The notes under the pieces were generated by a model, which did not search any database, was not told where the DNA came from, and saw nothing but the letters and a program-made list of their open reading frames with translations. From Kuschelorhynchus macadamiae (taxonomy: Eukaryota > Arthropoda > Insecta > Coleoptera > Curculionidae): DNA of 64,000 nucleotides. A program made the translations under genes and the position numbers. The stretch covers positions 284,871 through 348,870 of the forward strand of contig JAUTXW010001619.1 in assembly GCA_030620095.1 (NCBI GenBank), read 5' to 3'. The first letter of the stretch is position 1. Each line of letters starts with the position of its first letter. Below are positions 1-11,239 of the stretch, one piece after another.

Positions 1-1079
1 TCTATAATAAGTTTATGGTTTTTCTCTTTAACCTAATGATTACCTTCCATTGAATTAATGGTATATTAAGCTAGTTTCCTTGAAATTTCACAGTATACAA
101 CAAACTGTAAGCCGCATATAACAAATGCAGTTTCAATGCAGCATTTTTAGCTTTATGTTTTATAGTGCGTAAAATATTCTTATGGAAATGATCCTCGAAT
201 CTGTTTTTCCACATTTTTTAAATACGCGTTTGTTGCTGACCAATCTTCTAAATGAAAACACGCCATTACATTATACCTAAACAAACGCGCTGGTTCAACA
301 TTTTATGCTCGTTTCACATTTCTGTTTCATTACTGGTACGCTACGTTTATTCTGGCCATTCTAAGGGATAGATTTATACTCCAGACAACATAGGCAAACC
401 CAATGAATATTTTAAACAGAAATAAAACCGTTAAAACTGTTGTACCTCCTAATTTGAGGCAATAAAAATTCCTTTGCAACGATAAAATGTTTAGAATTAT
501 TATGGCTAAATAAACTTTTACGCGAATTCCGTGCAGAATATAAATATAAATCTTTAAACATGTTTTGTTTGTTTTGCCGAAAATGTTATCGTTACGTGGG
601 AAGGCGCATTCCACGGTGAGTGAAAAACGCGCTATTATTGTGTACGATATGATATGTATTTAAAAAATTCATGACTGCTATAAAATGTCAAGCTTACATT
701 GTGTTCTGTAACGTTGTAGAAACATTTTGATCAAATTGAGAAGATGATACCTCAAAGCCGTTGATTAATCAAAGTTATTATTTAACGGCTTTGTAGTCAC
801 ACGAAACAGGCAAAAGTTGGTTGAACAGTGTTTGTAAAAATGTCGGAAATGCCCTCCAAGATGTAAACGAGATTTTTCCTGGTTATTGTTTTTTGTTAAA
901 ACGAGATTTGTTGAAAGTTCAGCTAATAGGCTTGGATTAATAATGCCATCATTATTATGTATCGAAATTGACAGCCAATTTCTTAACAAATATTAAGTTC
1001 CAAACCCACCCCAGATGCATGCATCAAAAGGAGTGAGATGGTTTCTATTAATTCTATGTATTGTCCTGTAAGAATTTTC
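1..1079. other. AT-rich spacer, no gene seen
   Basis: No reading frame here shows a recognisable domain. The short open frames on both strands have the low-complexity composition expected of random AT-rich DNA. Its right edge is the 3' side of the decayed LINE that starts near 1080, so part of it may be unrecognised LINE 3' UTR. Confidence 0.5.
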
Positions 1080-3725
1080 ACATGATGAAGGTGTTATAGT
1101 ATCCTATGATTTTCAGGTTTCCAGGTTCTGCTCTAGTGTTTCCGGAACTAGTCCAGTTGATGATACGATGATCGGTATCACATGAACCTTATTCAGTCGC
1201 AGCATTTGCTGTATCTCGATGGCCAGCTCTGCATATTTGACTTTTTATTCTTGATATTTATCCAACACGTTATTATTGTTGGGTACATTGACATCTACTA
1301 AAATAACCAGTTTTTGTTTCTTTATTTGAAAGTACCACATCAGGCCGATTATTCGTCACCCGTAGTATCTGATGTCTCGCTACATTTTCGACACTTATCG
1401 GATTCAACGGTCTTTGATGATGAATTTTGTGTAATTTCGTGTGGTAACAACTTGATCCTGTATTGCCATTACTAATCCTTCTGTCTCTGGGAATAATTGT
1501 CCATCCTTCAGCGAACTGTTGGAGGCTTCCTTATCTACGTGTGGCTGATTCAAGTCATTGTGATGTCGACCGTACAGTGCCATTTGATCCCATTCTTCTT
1601 ATTTGTCGGGGTCTGAATATGACTTTAGGATGATGTTGTCACTTGCGAGATTGAGTGAAGTGTACAAGTTGTCACTTAAGGTGACTATGCGGTGGACGCT
1701 TGATGTTTGTGCCTTGTTGGTAAAGAAATATCTCAATTTACGCGCAGCTGTCGGGAGTGCGAATTGGTCAAGTCAACAAGGAATCTTCCACTTTCTCTTC
1801 GTGGTAAGGTCATTCGGAGAGTTGATGACCTTAAGTGGTGTGACTTGTACTTGGTCATCGTTAGGCGAGTAGTTTTGTTGTAGTCCCTCTAGCTCCGTGT
1901 TAGTCCATTTCAAGACTCCGAAACTGTAGGTCAGCACGGGCACAGCATAGACGTTAATTGCAGTAATTAGATTTCCGGAGTTCATTTCTGACTTCAGAAG
2001 AGCTAGCACTCTTTGAACGTACTGATATTTCAGCTTGGTCTTTCCTTGCTTGTCCTGGAGCAGTCTAGCTTGTTGGAATCCTAAGTATTTGTAGGTCTCT
2101 TCTTGGTTCATCGCCAGAACTATTTCTCCATTGTGTAGGGCTACATTACCATTAATTACTTTGCCTTTTTCGATGTTTAAGGCTTTACATTTTTTCATTC
2201 CAAATTCCATATGGATGTCTTTCGAGAAGGTGTATGTCACGGCAATAAGCCTTTTTAGTTAGTTATGATTTCCACCAAAGAGCTTAATATCATCCATATA
2301 CAGAAGGTGAGATATGGTTCAGGAATTGTCTCTTTTGGCTTTGATGTTGAAGCCATGTCTGTATTGTTGTGCAACGTGGAGAGGAGGTTCATCACTAAAT
2401 AGAACCGAAGTGTTCTCCTTGGTAAATTCCCCTATTAATGTGTGTCTCATTGGTGGTACGAGATTGATCGCCATTATAGATCCTAAGGTCCGTTCTTCAC
2501 TGGTGCTTGATAGTTGCCAGGAAATTGATGATCATAGGGTGATATTCCTAGTACGTCTATAAGCCAGGAATGTGGTAACACCGTCAAACGCTTTTTTATG
2601 GTCTATATAAGCCGTGTATATGTTTGTCGATGATAAGTTGTTCTTTGCATCCTTGATAGTTATGACTATCAATATGGTGACAGATACGATTTGCAATGCA
2701 TCCTGTTAGGATCTTGTACATGGTGGGCAAACAGGTGATGTCTGTACTGGGGCCAGGCTTCGTTCCTATTGATTTTGGGTATCATAGTTGTAGTGCCTAG
2801 CATTAGAAATACGGGGGTTGTCTCCGGATGATGCATTATTTTGGTAAAATGACAGGCCATAGCTTCTTATACCAGAAATTGTGAATATGGTCAACTCCTG
2901 GCGACTTCCAGTTGCTCGTTCCCTTAATAAAGCTGCCGACTTCCACCTTGGTGATACTGTCAAATTCCGTTTGTGGTGTTTGAATAAGATCACGTTGAGA
3001 TTGCATCCATGTAGCGTTTCGGTTATGCTCTTTTGGTTTTTCCCAGATGTTCGACCAATACTCGGTCAAATGCTCAAAAATCTTCTCAGTATTGGTTTGA
3101 TCTTTGGTGTTATTGATATCCCGATAGAACTGTCTTTGATTGGTGTTGAAAAGTCAGTTCTGTCGTTTTCTCTTTGATCATTTTTTGTATCTCTGCAGAC
3201 GTTTCGCTTTAGCTTTTAGTTTTTGCTTTAGTGTATCTTGATACTCATCTAGTTTTTGTTAATGGTTGAGATCGGTGGGTTTTGTATCTATCTTTTTAAA
3301 TATCTTTTTAATGCGCGTCATAAGTCTGCTCGAGGGGTATTCATTCTTCCGAAATTCTGTGAGTCTTCCTAGTTCCTGTTTGAAATCATCAATTGCCTTT
3401 TCAAGTTTTTTCTGCCATATGGATTTTTGTTGGTGTGTAGCTTTGCTTGTTTACTTCTGAGAATGCACTTGATGTTTATGACATTTAAGGACCGCAACGA
3501 CAGAGCGGTAGATGAGTGTGTGGAGCTTCTCAAGGGTGTCATACTCCAAACTAAACTCTGCTAGTATGGTGTTGAAAATCTTGAGGATGCTGTGGGTCTC
3601 CCCACTAGTTTGAAGTTTCGGGAGCTTAGCTCTATGAGTTGGATCTAGGCCGTTAACCTCAGCAACAGCTTTTTGGAGTTCGTTGCCACACTCTTTCTCT
3701 GTTTGATAGCAGAGAGTATTTATTT
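1080..3725 (-). pseudogene. R2/R4(Dong)-superfamily LINE ORF, copy A, 3' part
   Basis: Read right to left, the frames give successive parts of a site-specific-type LINE polyprotein. An N-terminal region (3725-3480) contains HRAKLPKLQTSGETHSILKI. The RT fingers follow (about 3069-2836, NWKSPGVDHIHNFWYKK), then RT palm fragments (2860-2300) and the RT C-terminus/thumb (2240-1850, NVYAVPVLTYSFGVLKW). Last is a restriction-like endonuclease. Established for this group: one ORF with RT followed by a C-terminal PD-(D/E)xK-like nuclease rather than an APE-type one. Many frameshifts and stops make it clearly dead. The N-terminal continuation lies at 10940-11230, beyond the Gypsy insertion. Assignment to the group is good; the exact clade (R4, Dong, Hero or NeSL-like) is an inference. 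Confidence 0.8.
1105..1385 (-). pseudogene. Restriction-like endonuclease domain of LINE copy A
   Basis: On the minus strand the frames read RPDVVLSNKETKTG, then after a 1-nt frameshift ILVDVNVP, then a stop in place of one codon, then KVKYAELAIEIQQMLRL and VHVIPIIVSSTGLVPETL. The order RPD...D(V)xVP...K..KY..LA.EI.....V.VIP..... is the signature of the restriction-like endonuclease of R2/R4-type LINEs. One frameshift and one in-frame stop inside the catalytic region show it cannot work. This domain separates the copy from APE-endonuclease LINEs elsewhere in the window. Confidence 0.8.
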
Positions 3726-3729
3726 GTTT

Positions 3730-6700
3730 TAAGATAATATAAATCTACACTAAGTGGTTGATTGAAAGAGATGCAGTAAAGTTAGTGTGCAAATCACCGA
3801 CTGCTTAAGGAGATTGGTTCGTTTTCTATTTATAAGGGGCGCCAACAGTTCTGTACCAGTTGACTGTTAACCGCTCTAGATGTTATGAGTACCACTTCCC
3901 AAGACCACTAAGATAAAATTGATTAAAGATAATAGTAAAGAAAAAACAAAAGAAAAACCATATTCAACAAATAACATTTAGTTCAGTGCTCCCCAAAATA
4001 TTTCCAGATATATGTATCTTCTGTAGGTTATTTTATATAACATATGAAATAAATTGGCCTTAATTAAAGTTTTTTTTTTAAAAAATGACAATTGACTGTG
4101 CAATGATCCTATGTTAATCAGTTTTCATACCTCATATGCTGAGAGAAAAATCTAAAGTATATTCAAATAAAGATCACTATCTAAATATTAGATCAACTGT
4201 GTAAAATGTTTTATGAAAATAGCTAAAGAATCACAAAACAACAAACTAAATGTTCAATAAAACCTGAAAATTAAGTAATACGGATGCGAAAAGAAATTTT
4301 CAATCAGCTAATGACAGGTAAAAGTAATAGACTCCAAAATCTATAAATGTTTCTAAAGAAAATCTTTAAGTTGTTTTAATTTACCGAACAATTTGATCTA
4401 ACAGTAAAAATTTATCAAAAGATGCAAAATAATCAAGCCATTAATTAACTTCATTAATTGAAATACAATTAACAATAATAGAATAAAAGAAAAGAGTATT
4501 ATGTGAATCTAAGATCAAGCAAATAACAAGAAAAATTTATATAACTAAGTTTCAAATCAAATCACCGATATTACCTAACAAATTGACACCATTGTTTTGT
4601 ATTAAAATACCTTTCTAAAGCAAGTAAATACAATAAATCATAAATAACATCACATATTCCAGTAGTGTTACCTGACTATAACACTTCTTATATACCTTGT
4701 ATAAACTAACTAGATCTTATAAGTTAAAATTTCAAGATGTGATCACACTTTACAACAACACTGTATCTTAAAGTATATTATACTGTCAAATGTTGGCAGA
4801 AACCTATAGACTATTGTGTCATAAACTTATACTGTGATGTTCTGTATCTTAAAGCCTACTATACGGTCAAATGTTGACAAAAACCTATAAATTATTGTGT
4901 CCTAAACTTAAACCTAAAAGTAATCTTATTGACAACACCAATAATCATGGTTTATGCACACCAGTAGTATACAAAAGTATACTCTACACTCAAAAGAAAT
5001 AGAAAAAGTCAATAAAGTCAATTCAGCACAAAAAATGTTAAAATTAAGATACTTATCTGAGTGTCTATCAGCATCGGTGACTTAGATCAGCAGTCTATGA
5101 TGTAAGTGTCATCGAAGACATTTCCAGCAGGAAAACTGGGTACGTACACACTTAAGTACTAGGTAACAGACTTCTGCTCCACTTACAATGTCACATCCAG
5201 GTGTAGTAGGAGAACAGGAACAAGAAGTAGAAGAGGAGGGAGAAGAAGAAAAAAAACCCTAGAATAGTACAAACGTCTAAGATTTACACCCCAAATAAAA
5301 GTATATAGGTCTGTTTAACAACTCAACACCCAGTATATCAAATAAAGAAAATAATTCCAAACAAAAATGTATCAATATTTCCCAGCTTGACTTAATTTAA
5401 ACCAATTTACCCAAATTACAAAAAATCTTAAGTCATTCTATTATAGAAATTCAAAATATTAGGCTCGTACCTGTCTATTACGATACATAATATTATCAAC
5501 TACAACCCCTTAACATTATATACAAAATATAAGCAACATATCTATTAATTAATACTAATATAGGTACATTACAGCCCTTATAGTGAATAGTAACAAGAAT
5601 CCACCCTTAAAATCTTGTAATTATCAATACAAAATATCATTACTCCAGTATAAGTAAGCTAATATAAGATGTTACAGACAGAAAATGTAAATCACTGATA
5701 CAATATTGTTCAATTTTGCCAAATTGGTTAAAGCAGATAGCATGTATTTATATCTTATAAGGTTGTTTCGGTCTTCAAAGAAATATGAAAATTAAAGTGA
5801 TTTTTATAGATATATAGGCCTCTTTCCTAATTATAACATACACCTGTAATAGTTGTATTGAAACACACTTATTAAAGAAAACAAATTCTCTCCAATGTAT
5901 TTACTATTCTTTACTTTATGCAAACTTAAATAACAATTGGCTTATGGAGGTTACAAATAGACCTTTTCGTATTGCAGAAATAAACTTAATAATTATAACA
6001 AACATAAGATATATATACATTCAGCACATATCTTAAGAAAATGAAAAGTACTATTGAATACATTGTTTGCTAAACAAATCAAAGGGCAATCAAGAGTGTC
6101 CCCATAGCTCTTAATTTCAATAAGTAAAATAACTCTGTGGCCTTGTATCTACTTTTTAATAAGAGAACTAAGTAACAAAAAAAAATAACCCCTTTTTTAT
6201 ATATAAACAAAAAGACCTTAGTGATAGCCGAGAAACTATATCTAAGCTAGAGGTTAGAACATAACCTACAAAAAATAATATGGCAAAATACAAGAAAATT
6301 ATGTACAGGGAAAATATATCACATTTTAGTGAATATAAAATTGGGTTATCTTACCTTATTTGATGGTAAAGTGTTTCTTATTAGTCATTTCGTAAAGTTT
6401 GTCCCATCAAAAAGATATGGTAGGTGGTCAAGTGCAGTTAAATCCTCAAAAGAGACTAATAAAAGGTTCCTCAACCAAAAATATTAGGTACAACGTAATT
6501 AAATACACATAGGAGCCTTTTTAACTAAGTTGCCGACGTAAATCCCAAAAGATGGCCTGGATTAAAACAGGATCAATTCGCCGACAAACTTTCACACTTA
6601 ACCTTCACCTTCCAGAGAGACAAGAAGCTTAACCTACCTCACCACCAGGTCAAGGCAGCAGTAGGGGAATGACAATCCGTCAGTGGTGCCACTTTACTAA

Positions 6701-6737
6701 AATCAAACTGACCAAATCTGGAAAATAGATCAGCCAA
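3730..6737. other. AT-rich non-coding segment, probably rest of 3' LTR or nested sequence
   Basis: About 3 kb with no long reading frame. It lies between the resumption point of LINE copy A and the recognisable part of the Gypsy 3' LTR, so it may be the remainder of a long LTR plus later insertions. It contains an imperfect 70-bp duplication at 4761-4911 and a purine-rich stretch at 5206-5263. A 24-codon acidic open frame (5188-5262) covers that stretch and is more likely chance than a gene. Confidence 0.4.
4761..4911. repeat. Imperfect direct repeat, two about 70-bp units
   Basis: Units at 4761-4830 and 4842-4911 both begin CTGTATCTTAAAG and end with TAAACTTA, with roughly ten scattered differences. 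They are separated by 11 bp. The divergence suggests an old local duplication. No function is evident. Confidence 0.75.
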
Positions 6738-6867
6738 TCCCTGAGCTGGATCACAGGAAAGCAAAAATATTTAAAGGAGAAGAAAGTAAAATTACTAATT
6801 GAAAAAAACTAAGGCGCCATCTACCATTAAATGCATTAAAATGTAGTGACGAAATTAAAATGTTACA
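6738..6867 (-). repeat. Gypsy 3' LTR, 5' portion recognisable
   Basis: On the minus strand this segment starts TGTAACATTTTAATTTCG and matches the copy at 10711-10939 almost exactly over about 115 bp, with one large gap. It directly follows the polypurine tract, as a 3' LTR should. Beyond its left edge it continues as sequence that the upstream LTR has lost, so the LTR is longer than this shared part. Confidence 0.7.
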
Positions 6868-6883
6868 ACACCACCTTCCCATC
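6868..6883 (-). other. Candidate polypurine tract of the Gypsy element
   Basis: On the minus strand the bases immediately before the LTR start are GATGGGAAGGTGGTGT, a G/A-rich run in the position where the plus-strand primer of LTR elements lies. This placement supports both the strand and the LTR border. Confidence 0.6.
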
Positions 6884-7717
6884 GAAAGGAGGGAAACTTA
6901 CTACTAAAAGTTGATCGATGAGATAAGCCCTAAATAAAAAAAATATATCATTATATAGAGGTAAGGTAAAGAAATTACATTTTCCAGTCGCCCATGACAC
7001 TATACTTCAGAGCGCACTGAGAGGAATGTTCAAAAGGTAAAAGGTAAGGATAAGTCCTAAAAGAAATGACTAATAGAAAAACTAAGGTAAGTATAAGAGA
7101 AAAGAAATATTAAATCATTACTCTAAATAATCAGTAACCCAATCAAAGGGATACAAAAAATACCAAGGCATGGTAGCAATAACTAGAAAAGGTACAATAA
7201 TAATAAAGCTAATGCTAAAACAAGAAAACTAAAACAGGTTCCAGGCTACCTTGCCCTGCAGGGTTTCGGAACTTCCACAAAGCGTGCCCAAAACAATTTA
7301 CACTCCAATAAAGATGTTGGGTTAGGGTGTGGCCAGCGTTGCGTGACACCTCAAGAAACATGGGAGCACCTCGTTCATTAGCCTTGAATCAGGCATACCT
7401 TCGAGTCGCCCCTCAACTCTGCTTGACTAAGCAGCCAGGAGGTAGGTAAACAATAAAAAAGTTACTAAAAAAAAACTATAAAAAAAAACAAAAGTCTGCA
7501 CTAAAAGGTTCTATAACCAAAGGTAGTCACAATAGGTTTATAAGTCATGATAATGACGTGCAAACTTGCATAAGCACAAAGTCAAATCCAAGATATAGTC
7601 AAAGTCAAAATAGGGTAAAGATATAAAAAAATAAAAGTTAACATAAGGTAAGGTAAGATAAGTCAAAATTTAAAATAAGTTAAAATAGGGAAAAAAATAG
7701 TCGGGTTTGGTATAGTA
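6884..7717 (-). other. Gypsy 3' untranslated region
   Basis: There is no coding frame between the end of the integrase and the polypurine tract. Short TAAGGTAAGG-like and TCAAAGTCAAA-like repetitions occur at 7560-7680. It is assigned to the element by position only. Confidence 0.4.
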
Positions 7718-9013
7718 TTAATTTTGATCATTGCCAGGAGGATTGTCAGGTTTTAAGTCCTGAACATGCCAAATTCCTTTACTGTTTTCACGATGTTCTT
7801 CCAGTTCATAGGTACATGTCCCTGTTTTTCTCTTAATCCTGAAAGGTCCTATATATTCTGGGGCCAATTTGGCACTATAAAAGTTAATAGCATCAGATAA
7901 ACTTTTATTTTTACCCCACACACTTTGTCCAGGTAAATAATTCACATGACGTCTTCTCAAGTTATAGCGAGTTTGGTTCCTTGTATGTGCAATTTTTATT
8001 CGACTTGCAATTTTTTCATATAATGTAACAAGTTTTTGTTGGCGTTCTTTAATATAGTCAGCTTTATCCAGAATATTATCATTGGCAATTTTATCTGAAA
8101 AATCTCTGCCATATAATTTGTGTTCTCTTCCAAAATTAATAAAGTAAGGTGTATGTCCAGTAGTTTCATGTTGAGAGGTTCTTAAAGCACATCCGATTGC
8201 CGCAAGGTTTTCATCCCAAGTACGATGATTTGTTTGGTCTATGTAGGTACGAATCATTGTCTTAATCACTCTGTTAACTCTTTCAGTAGGATCAGCACGA
8301 GGATAATACTGAGCTGTATAGAATATTCTAGATTTATACTTTTGGCATAAATTCTTAAATTCATTGGATTTCAGCTGAACACCATTGTCACAGATAAGAG
8401 ATTGTGGTGCGCCATAAACTAAAAATATGCCTTCTTCTATAGGCTTCAGAAGGGATTTTGCGTTAGCAGACCGAGTGGGAAATAAAACATTATATTTGCT
8501 GAAATAGTCAGTAACTACAAGAACATGAGTGTTTCCTTGTTTGGAACGAGGAAATGGTCCAATATAGTCCAAACTGATTCATTGCCAAGGTTCACTAATA
8601 TCTGGGCGATTACCCATCAAACCAGGAGGTACTTTTTGTTCAACTTTATGTTGTGCACACAATTTACATGCCTTGACATAATTAGCAATATCACATTTCA
8701 TTTTTGTCCAAAAGAATAGCTGGTGAATTTTCCAATAAGTTTTGAATGATCCAACATGACCAGCAGTAGGTATATCATGACAGCGATTGAAAATGTCTTT
8801 TCTACGGTCTTTAGTTATAACTATTTTCCAAGAGCTAACATTAGCAGAAAAATTTGAAGTCTGAGTATTAACATGTTTATAAAGATTATTATTTTCTATT
8901 TTCCAAGATGGAAATTTGGAAGGTTTGTCTTCAATTCTTTTAAGCATGCTATGATACCATTTATCAGTAGTGCTAGAGATGTCTAGTGGTGTAAAAGTGT
9001 CATCTGGATTCAC
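7718..9013 (-). pseudogene. Ty3/Gypsy integrase
   Basis: The first frame (9013-8579) holds the HHCC zinc-binding domain: histidines in CHDIPTAGHVG and cysteines in CKLCAQHK. After an in-frame TGA, in a position where this family usually has tryptophan (PWQ-stop-IS), the second frame (8572-7718) holds the rve catalytic core with D2 (LDYIGPF), D62 (CDNG) and E97 (TERVNR), a D,D34E arrangement. A C-terminal GPY-like region follows (LAPEYIGPFRI and the GTCTYEL stretch). Integrase inserts the cDNA into the host chromosome. The catalytic residues are all present and only the TGA separates the two parts, so this domain died late compared with the LINE copies around it. Confidence 0.85.
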
Positions 9014-9039
9014 AACATCAACTGAAACTGGAACAGATC

Positions 9040-10212
9040 TTGATCCAAATCAGGAACAATATGTTCTTTTCCTTTACGATGAATTAGTTCATAGTCATAG
9101 GGTTGTAATCTGAGAGCCCAGCGAGCTAAACGACCTTGTGGATCTTTTAGATTATGTAACCAAAGTAAAGAGTAATGATCAGTGATAATTTTGAAGTCAA
9201 CACCTTCTAAGTAATGACGTAGCTTTTCAACGCTTCAAATAATAGCTAAGCATTCTTTTTCTGTAGCTGTCAGTTTTTGCTCCTGTCTTGTAAGTGATCT
9301 GGACAAGTAAGATATAACTTTCACTTTCATCACATTCACATTTCACTCACCATCTTCAAATTGTTGCGATAGAACAGCTCCTATACCAAATGATGAAGCA
9401 TCACACTGCAAAGTGAAAGTACGTTCGAAATCTGGGCAGATGTGTACTGGTGCGGTCACTAAAGATTCTTTCAGTGAAGTGAATGCACTTTGACAATCAG
9501 GAGTCCATTCCCATTTGATATTCTTTTTGGTTAATTTTGTGATTGGAGCCACAACAGTGGCAAAGTTTGGAACAAAACGACGATACCATGATGCAGTTCC
9601 TAAGAATCTTCTAATTTCTGTAATGTTTTTCGGAGGTGGTATATTTACAATTGCTTCAACCTTTTCTTGGTCTGGTCTTAAATCATGTTTATCGACTATA
9701 TAACCTAAGTATCGAAGTTCAGGTCTATAAAAGAGACTATTAAGCCTGCATGCTTCAAACGGTCTAAAATTAAGCTAAGTAAGTTCACATGCTCATCAAA
9801 TGTCTTGCTTATGATTATGATGTCGTCTAAATATACCATTACATTATTTTCTAAGTCAGCTCCCAATACATTATCTACAACACGTTGCCAAGTAGCTGTG
9901 CTGTTTGACAGACCAAATGGCATCCTACAGAATTCATATAATCCACGGCCAGGTACTGTGAAAATAGTGTATTCTTTAGATGACTCACTTAAAGGTATTT
10001 GCCAGAAAAGCAGATTTTATGTCTATCGAGCTTAAGTAATGGGCGTTTCTAAGTCTATCTAGTATAGCAGAAATATAAGGTATTGGATAGGCATCTTTTT
10101 TACTTCTAGAATTAACCATGCGAAAATCTATACAAAACCTGTATGAACCATCCTTTTTTGCTAAACATACAGGGCTAGACCAAGGACTTTTTAATTTTTC
10201 AATTACTCCCAA
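9040..10212 (-). pseudogene. Ty3/Gypsy reverse transcriptase and RNase H
   Basis: The RT starts at 10212 with GVIEKLKSPWSSPVCLAKKDGSYRFCIDFR and continues through DAYPIPYISAILDRL and SSIDIKSAF. A frameshift follows, then MPFGLSNSTATWQRVVD and the active-site motif VYLDDIII (9923-9705). RNase H follows: FTLQCDASSFGIGAVLSQ (9552-9343), then LTATEKECLAII, SVEKLRHYLEG and FKIITDHYSLLWL (about 9330-9050). At least three frame changes and a TGA, again at an expected tryptophan, interrupt it. The YLDD catalytic pair survives in its own frame. The group is Ty3/Gypsy with high confidence; the lineage within it is not resolved. Confidence 0.85.
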
Positions 10213-10232
10213 AAAATCATTTCATCAAGTTG

Positions 10233-10721
10233 TTAATCAATTATCTTTTGTTGAAAAGGCGACACTGGATAATATCTTTGCTTTATAGGTTTAGTATCAG
10301 GTTCCATTTCGATAACATGTTCTGCGGCATTGCAACAACCAAGTCCGGTACCCATCAGAGCTAATTTGTCTTCGACAAGGTTCTTCAGTCTGATTTTCGG
10401 TTCTCCAGTAAGGGAATCTTCATCCAAAATACTGCAAATTTGAGGGTATTCTGAGTCTTCAATAAAGTGCCAAACATCCTGTCTGAGATCTCGGATAATT
10501 TGCATAGTTTTCCAAAAGTCAATACCAAGGATGAGTTTGTGATGTAAGTCAGGCAGAACAAGAACATCAATTAAACGAGTTTTCCCCATAAGGGTCATCG
10601 GTACTTGAAGGTAGCCAGTACTTGTACATTTTCGTCCATTAGCAACTGTGCAGTTAGAAATATTTTTAATCAATTTGTATCTAAGACTTTCCAGAAGTTT
10701 AAGTCCAGTGAGCTGGATCAC
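10233..10721 (-). pseudogene. Ty3/Gypsy aspartic protease, N-terminally truncated
   Basis: The frame contains the C-terminal half of a retropepsin-like domain, with VLVLPDLHHKLILGIDFW (the family's ILGxD strand), followed by the linker to RT. The catalytic DTG/DSG loop is absent because the frame begins directly at the deletion joint with LTR sequence at about 10715-10721. It is therefore non-functional. Protease would normally process the Gag-Pol polyprotein. Confidence 0.7.
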
Positions 10722-10939
10722 AGGAAAGCAAAAATATTTAAAGGAGAAGAAAGTAAAATTACTAATTGAATAAAACTAAGGCGCCATCTACACGAAGACT
10801 AGTGAATTGCCTCAATATGAAGCGGAAGATTTAGCTAAGCAGAGACCGCGAGCACCTTACTACATCAGTAGGAGACTTACAGTATCGGATTTACGGATTT
10901 TTATGCATTAAAATGTAGTGACGAAATTAAAATGTTACA
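10711..10939 (-). repeat. Gypsy 5' LTR, truncated at an internal deletion
   Basis: On the minus strand it starts TGTAACATTTTAATTTCG at 10939. It matches the 3' LTR except for about 110 extra bases at 10790-10903. It stops after CAGCTCA, where protease coding sequence begins immediately. A single deletion has therefore removed the LTR 3' part, primer binding site, gag and the start of the protease. Confidence 0.7.
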
Positions 10940-11230
10940 TCGTTTTATAATGATATTTTTCCATTGTCCTGGGTGTTGTTGACTCTGTCAGTGATGTCTT
11001 GTCTTGTAGATTCCTCCTCTGTTGTAGGCGGAGCTATGGGCTCAACGTGTTCGTTCCCAAATTCAAGCTGCACCTCTCCTTTAAGTCGTTCCAGGATTGG
11101 ATCAACCAAAAGTTTATTCCGAACAATTACTCGCCGTTGGTCAGCAATGCGTTGCTCGGTGATGTTCTGAAGATCACGGTATTTCTGAAGAAAAGCAATA
11201 TGGAGGCCGATCCAATAGATGGTTAAGTCG
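10940..11230 (-). pseudogene. R2/R4-superfamily LINE ORF, copy A, N-terminal part
   Basis: The minus strand reads ITEQRIADQRRVIVRNKLL then VDPILERLKGEVQLEFGNEH and runs open to a stop next to the Gypsy border. The RIADQRR...RNKLL segment resembles the conserved region near the N-terminus of R4/Dong-type LINE proteins. It fits in orientation and order with the coding sequence that resumes at 3725 beyond the Gypsy element. The assignment rests on recognised motif similarity; the joining of the two pieces is inferred. Confidence 0.6.
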
Positions 11231-11239
11231 GTCTGAAAT

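Larger units (their letters stand above)
3730..10939 (-). mobile_element. Ty3/Gypsy LTR retrotransposon, internally deleted
   Basis: A minus-strand element contains protease, RT, RNase H and integrase in the Ty3/Gypsy order. LTR-like sequence is present on both sides: 10711-10939 upstream and 6738-6867 downstream. The right border at 10939 is firm because the two LTR copies stop matching there, and the element's terminal bases are TGTAACA on the minus strand. The left border is inferred from where the interrupted LINE resumes, at about 3725-3730. It is not certain, because no matching target-site duplication was found. gag, the primer binding site and part of the protease are missing, and pol carries several stops and frameshifts, so this is a dead copy. 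Confidence 0.65.

Noticed and set aside
5188..5262. 24-codon acidic ORF over a purine-rich tract
   Set aside because: Composition is explained by the GA-rich tract; no homologue known to me and isolated in non-coding DNA.
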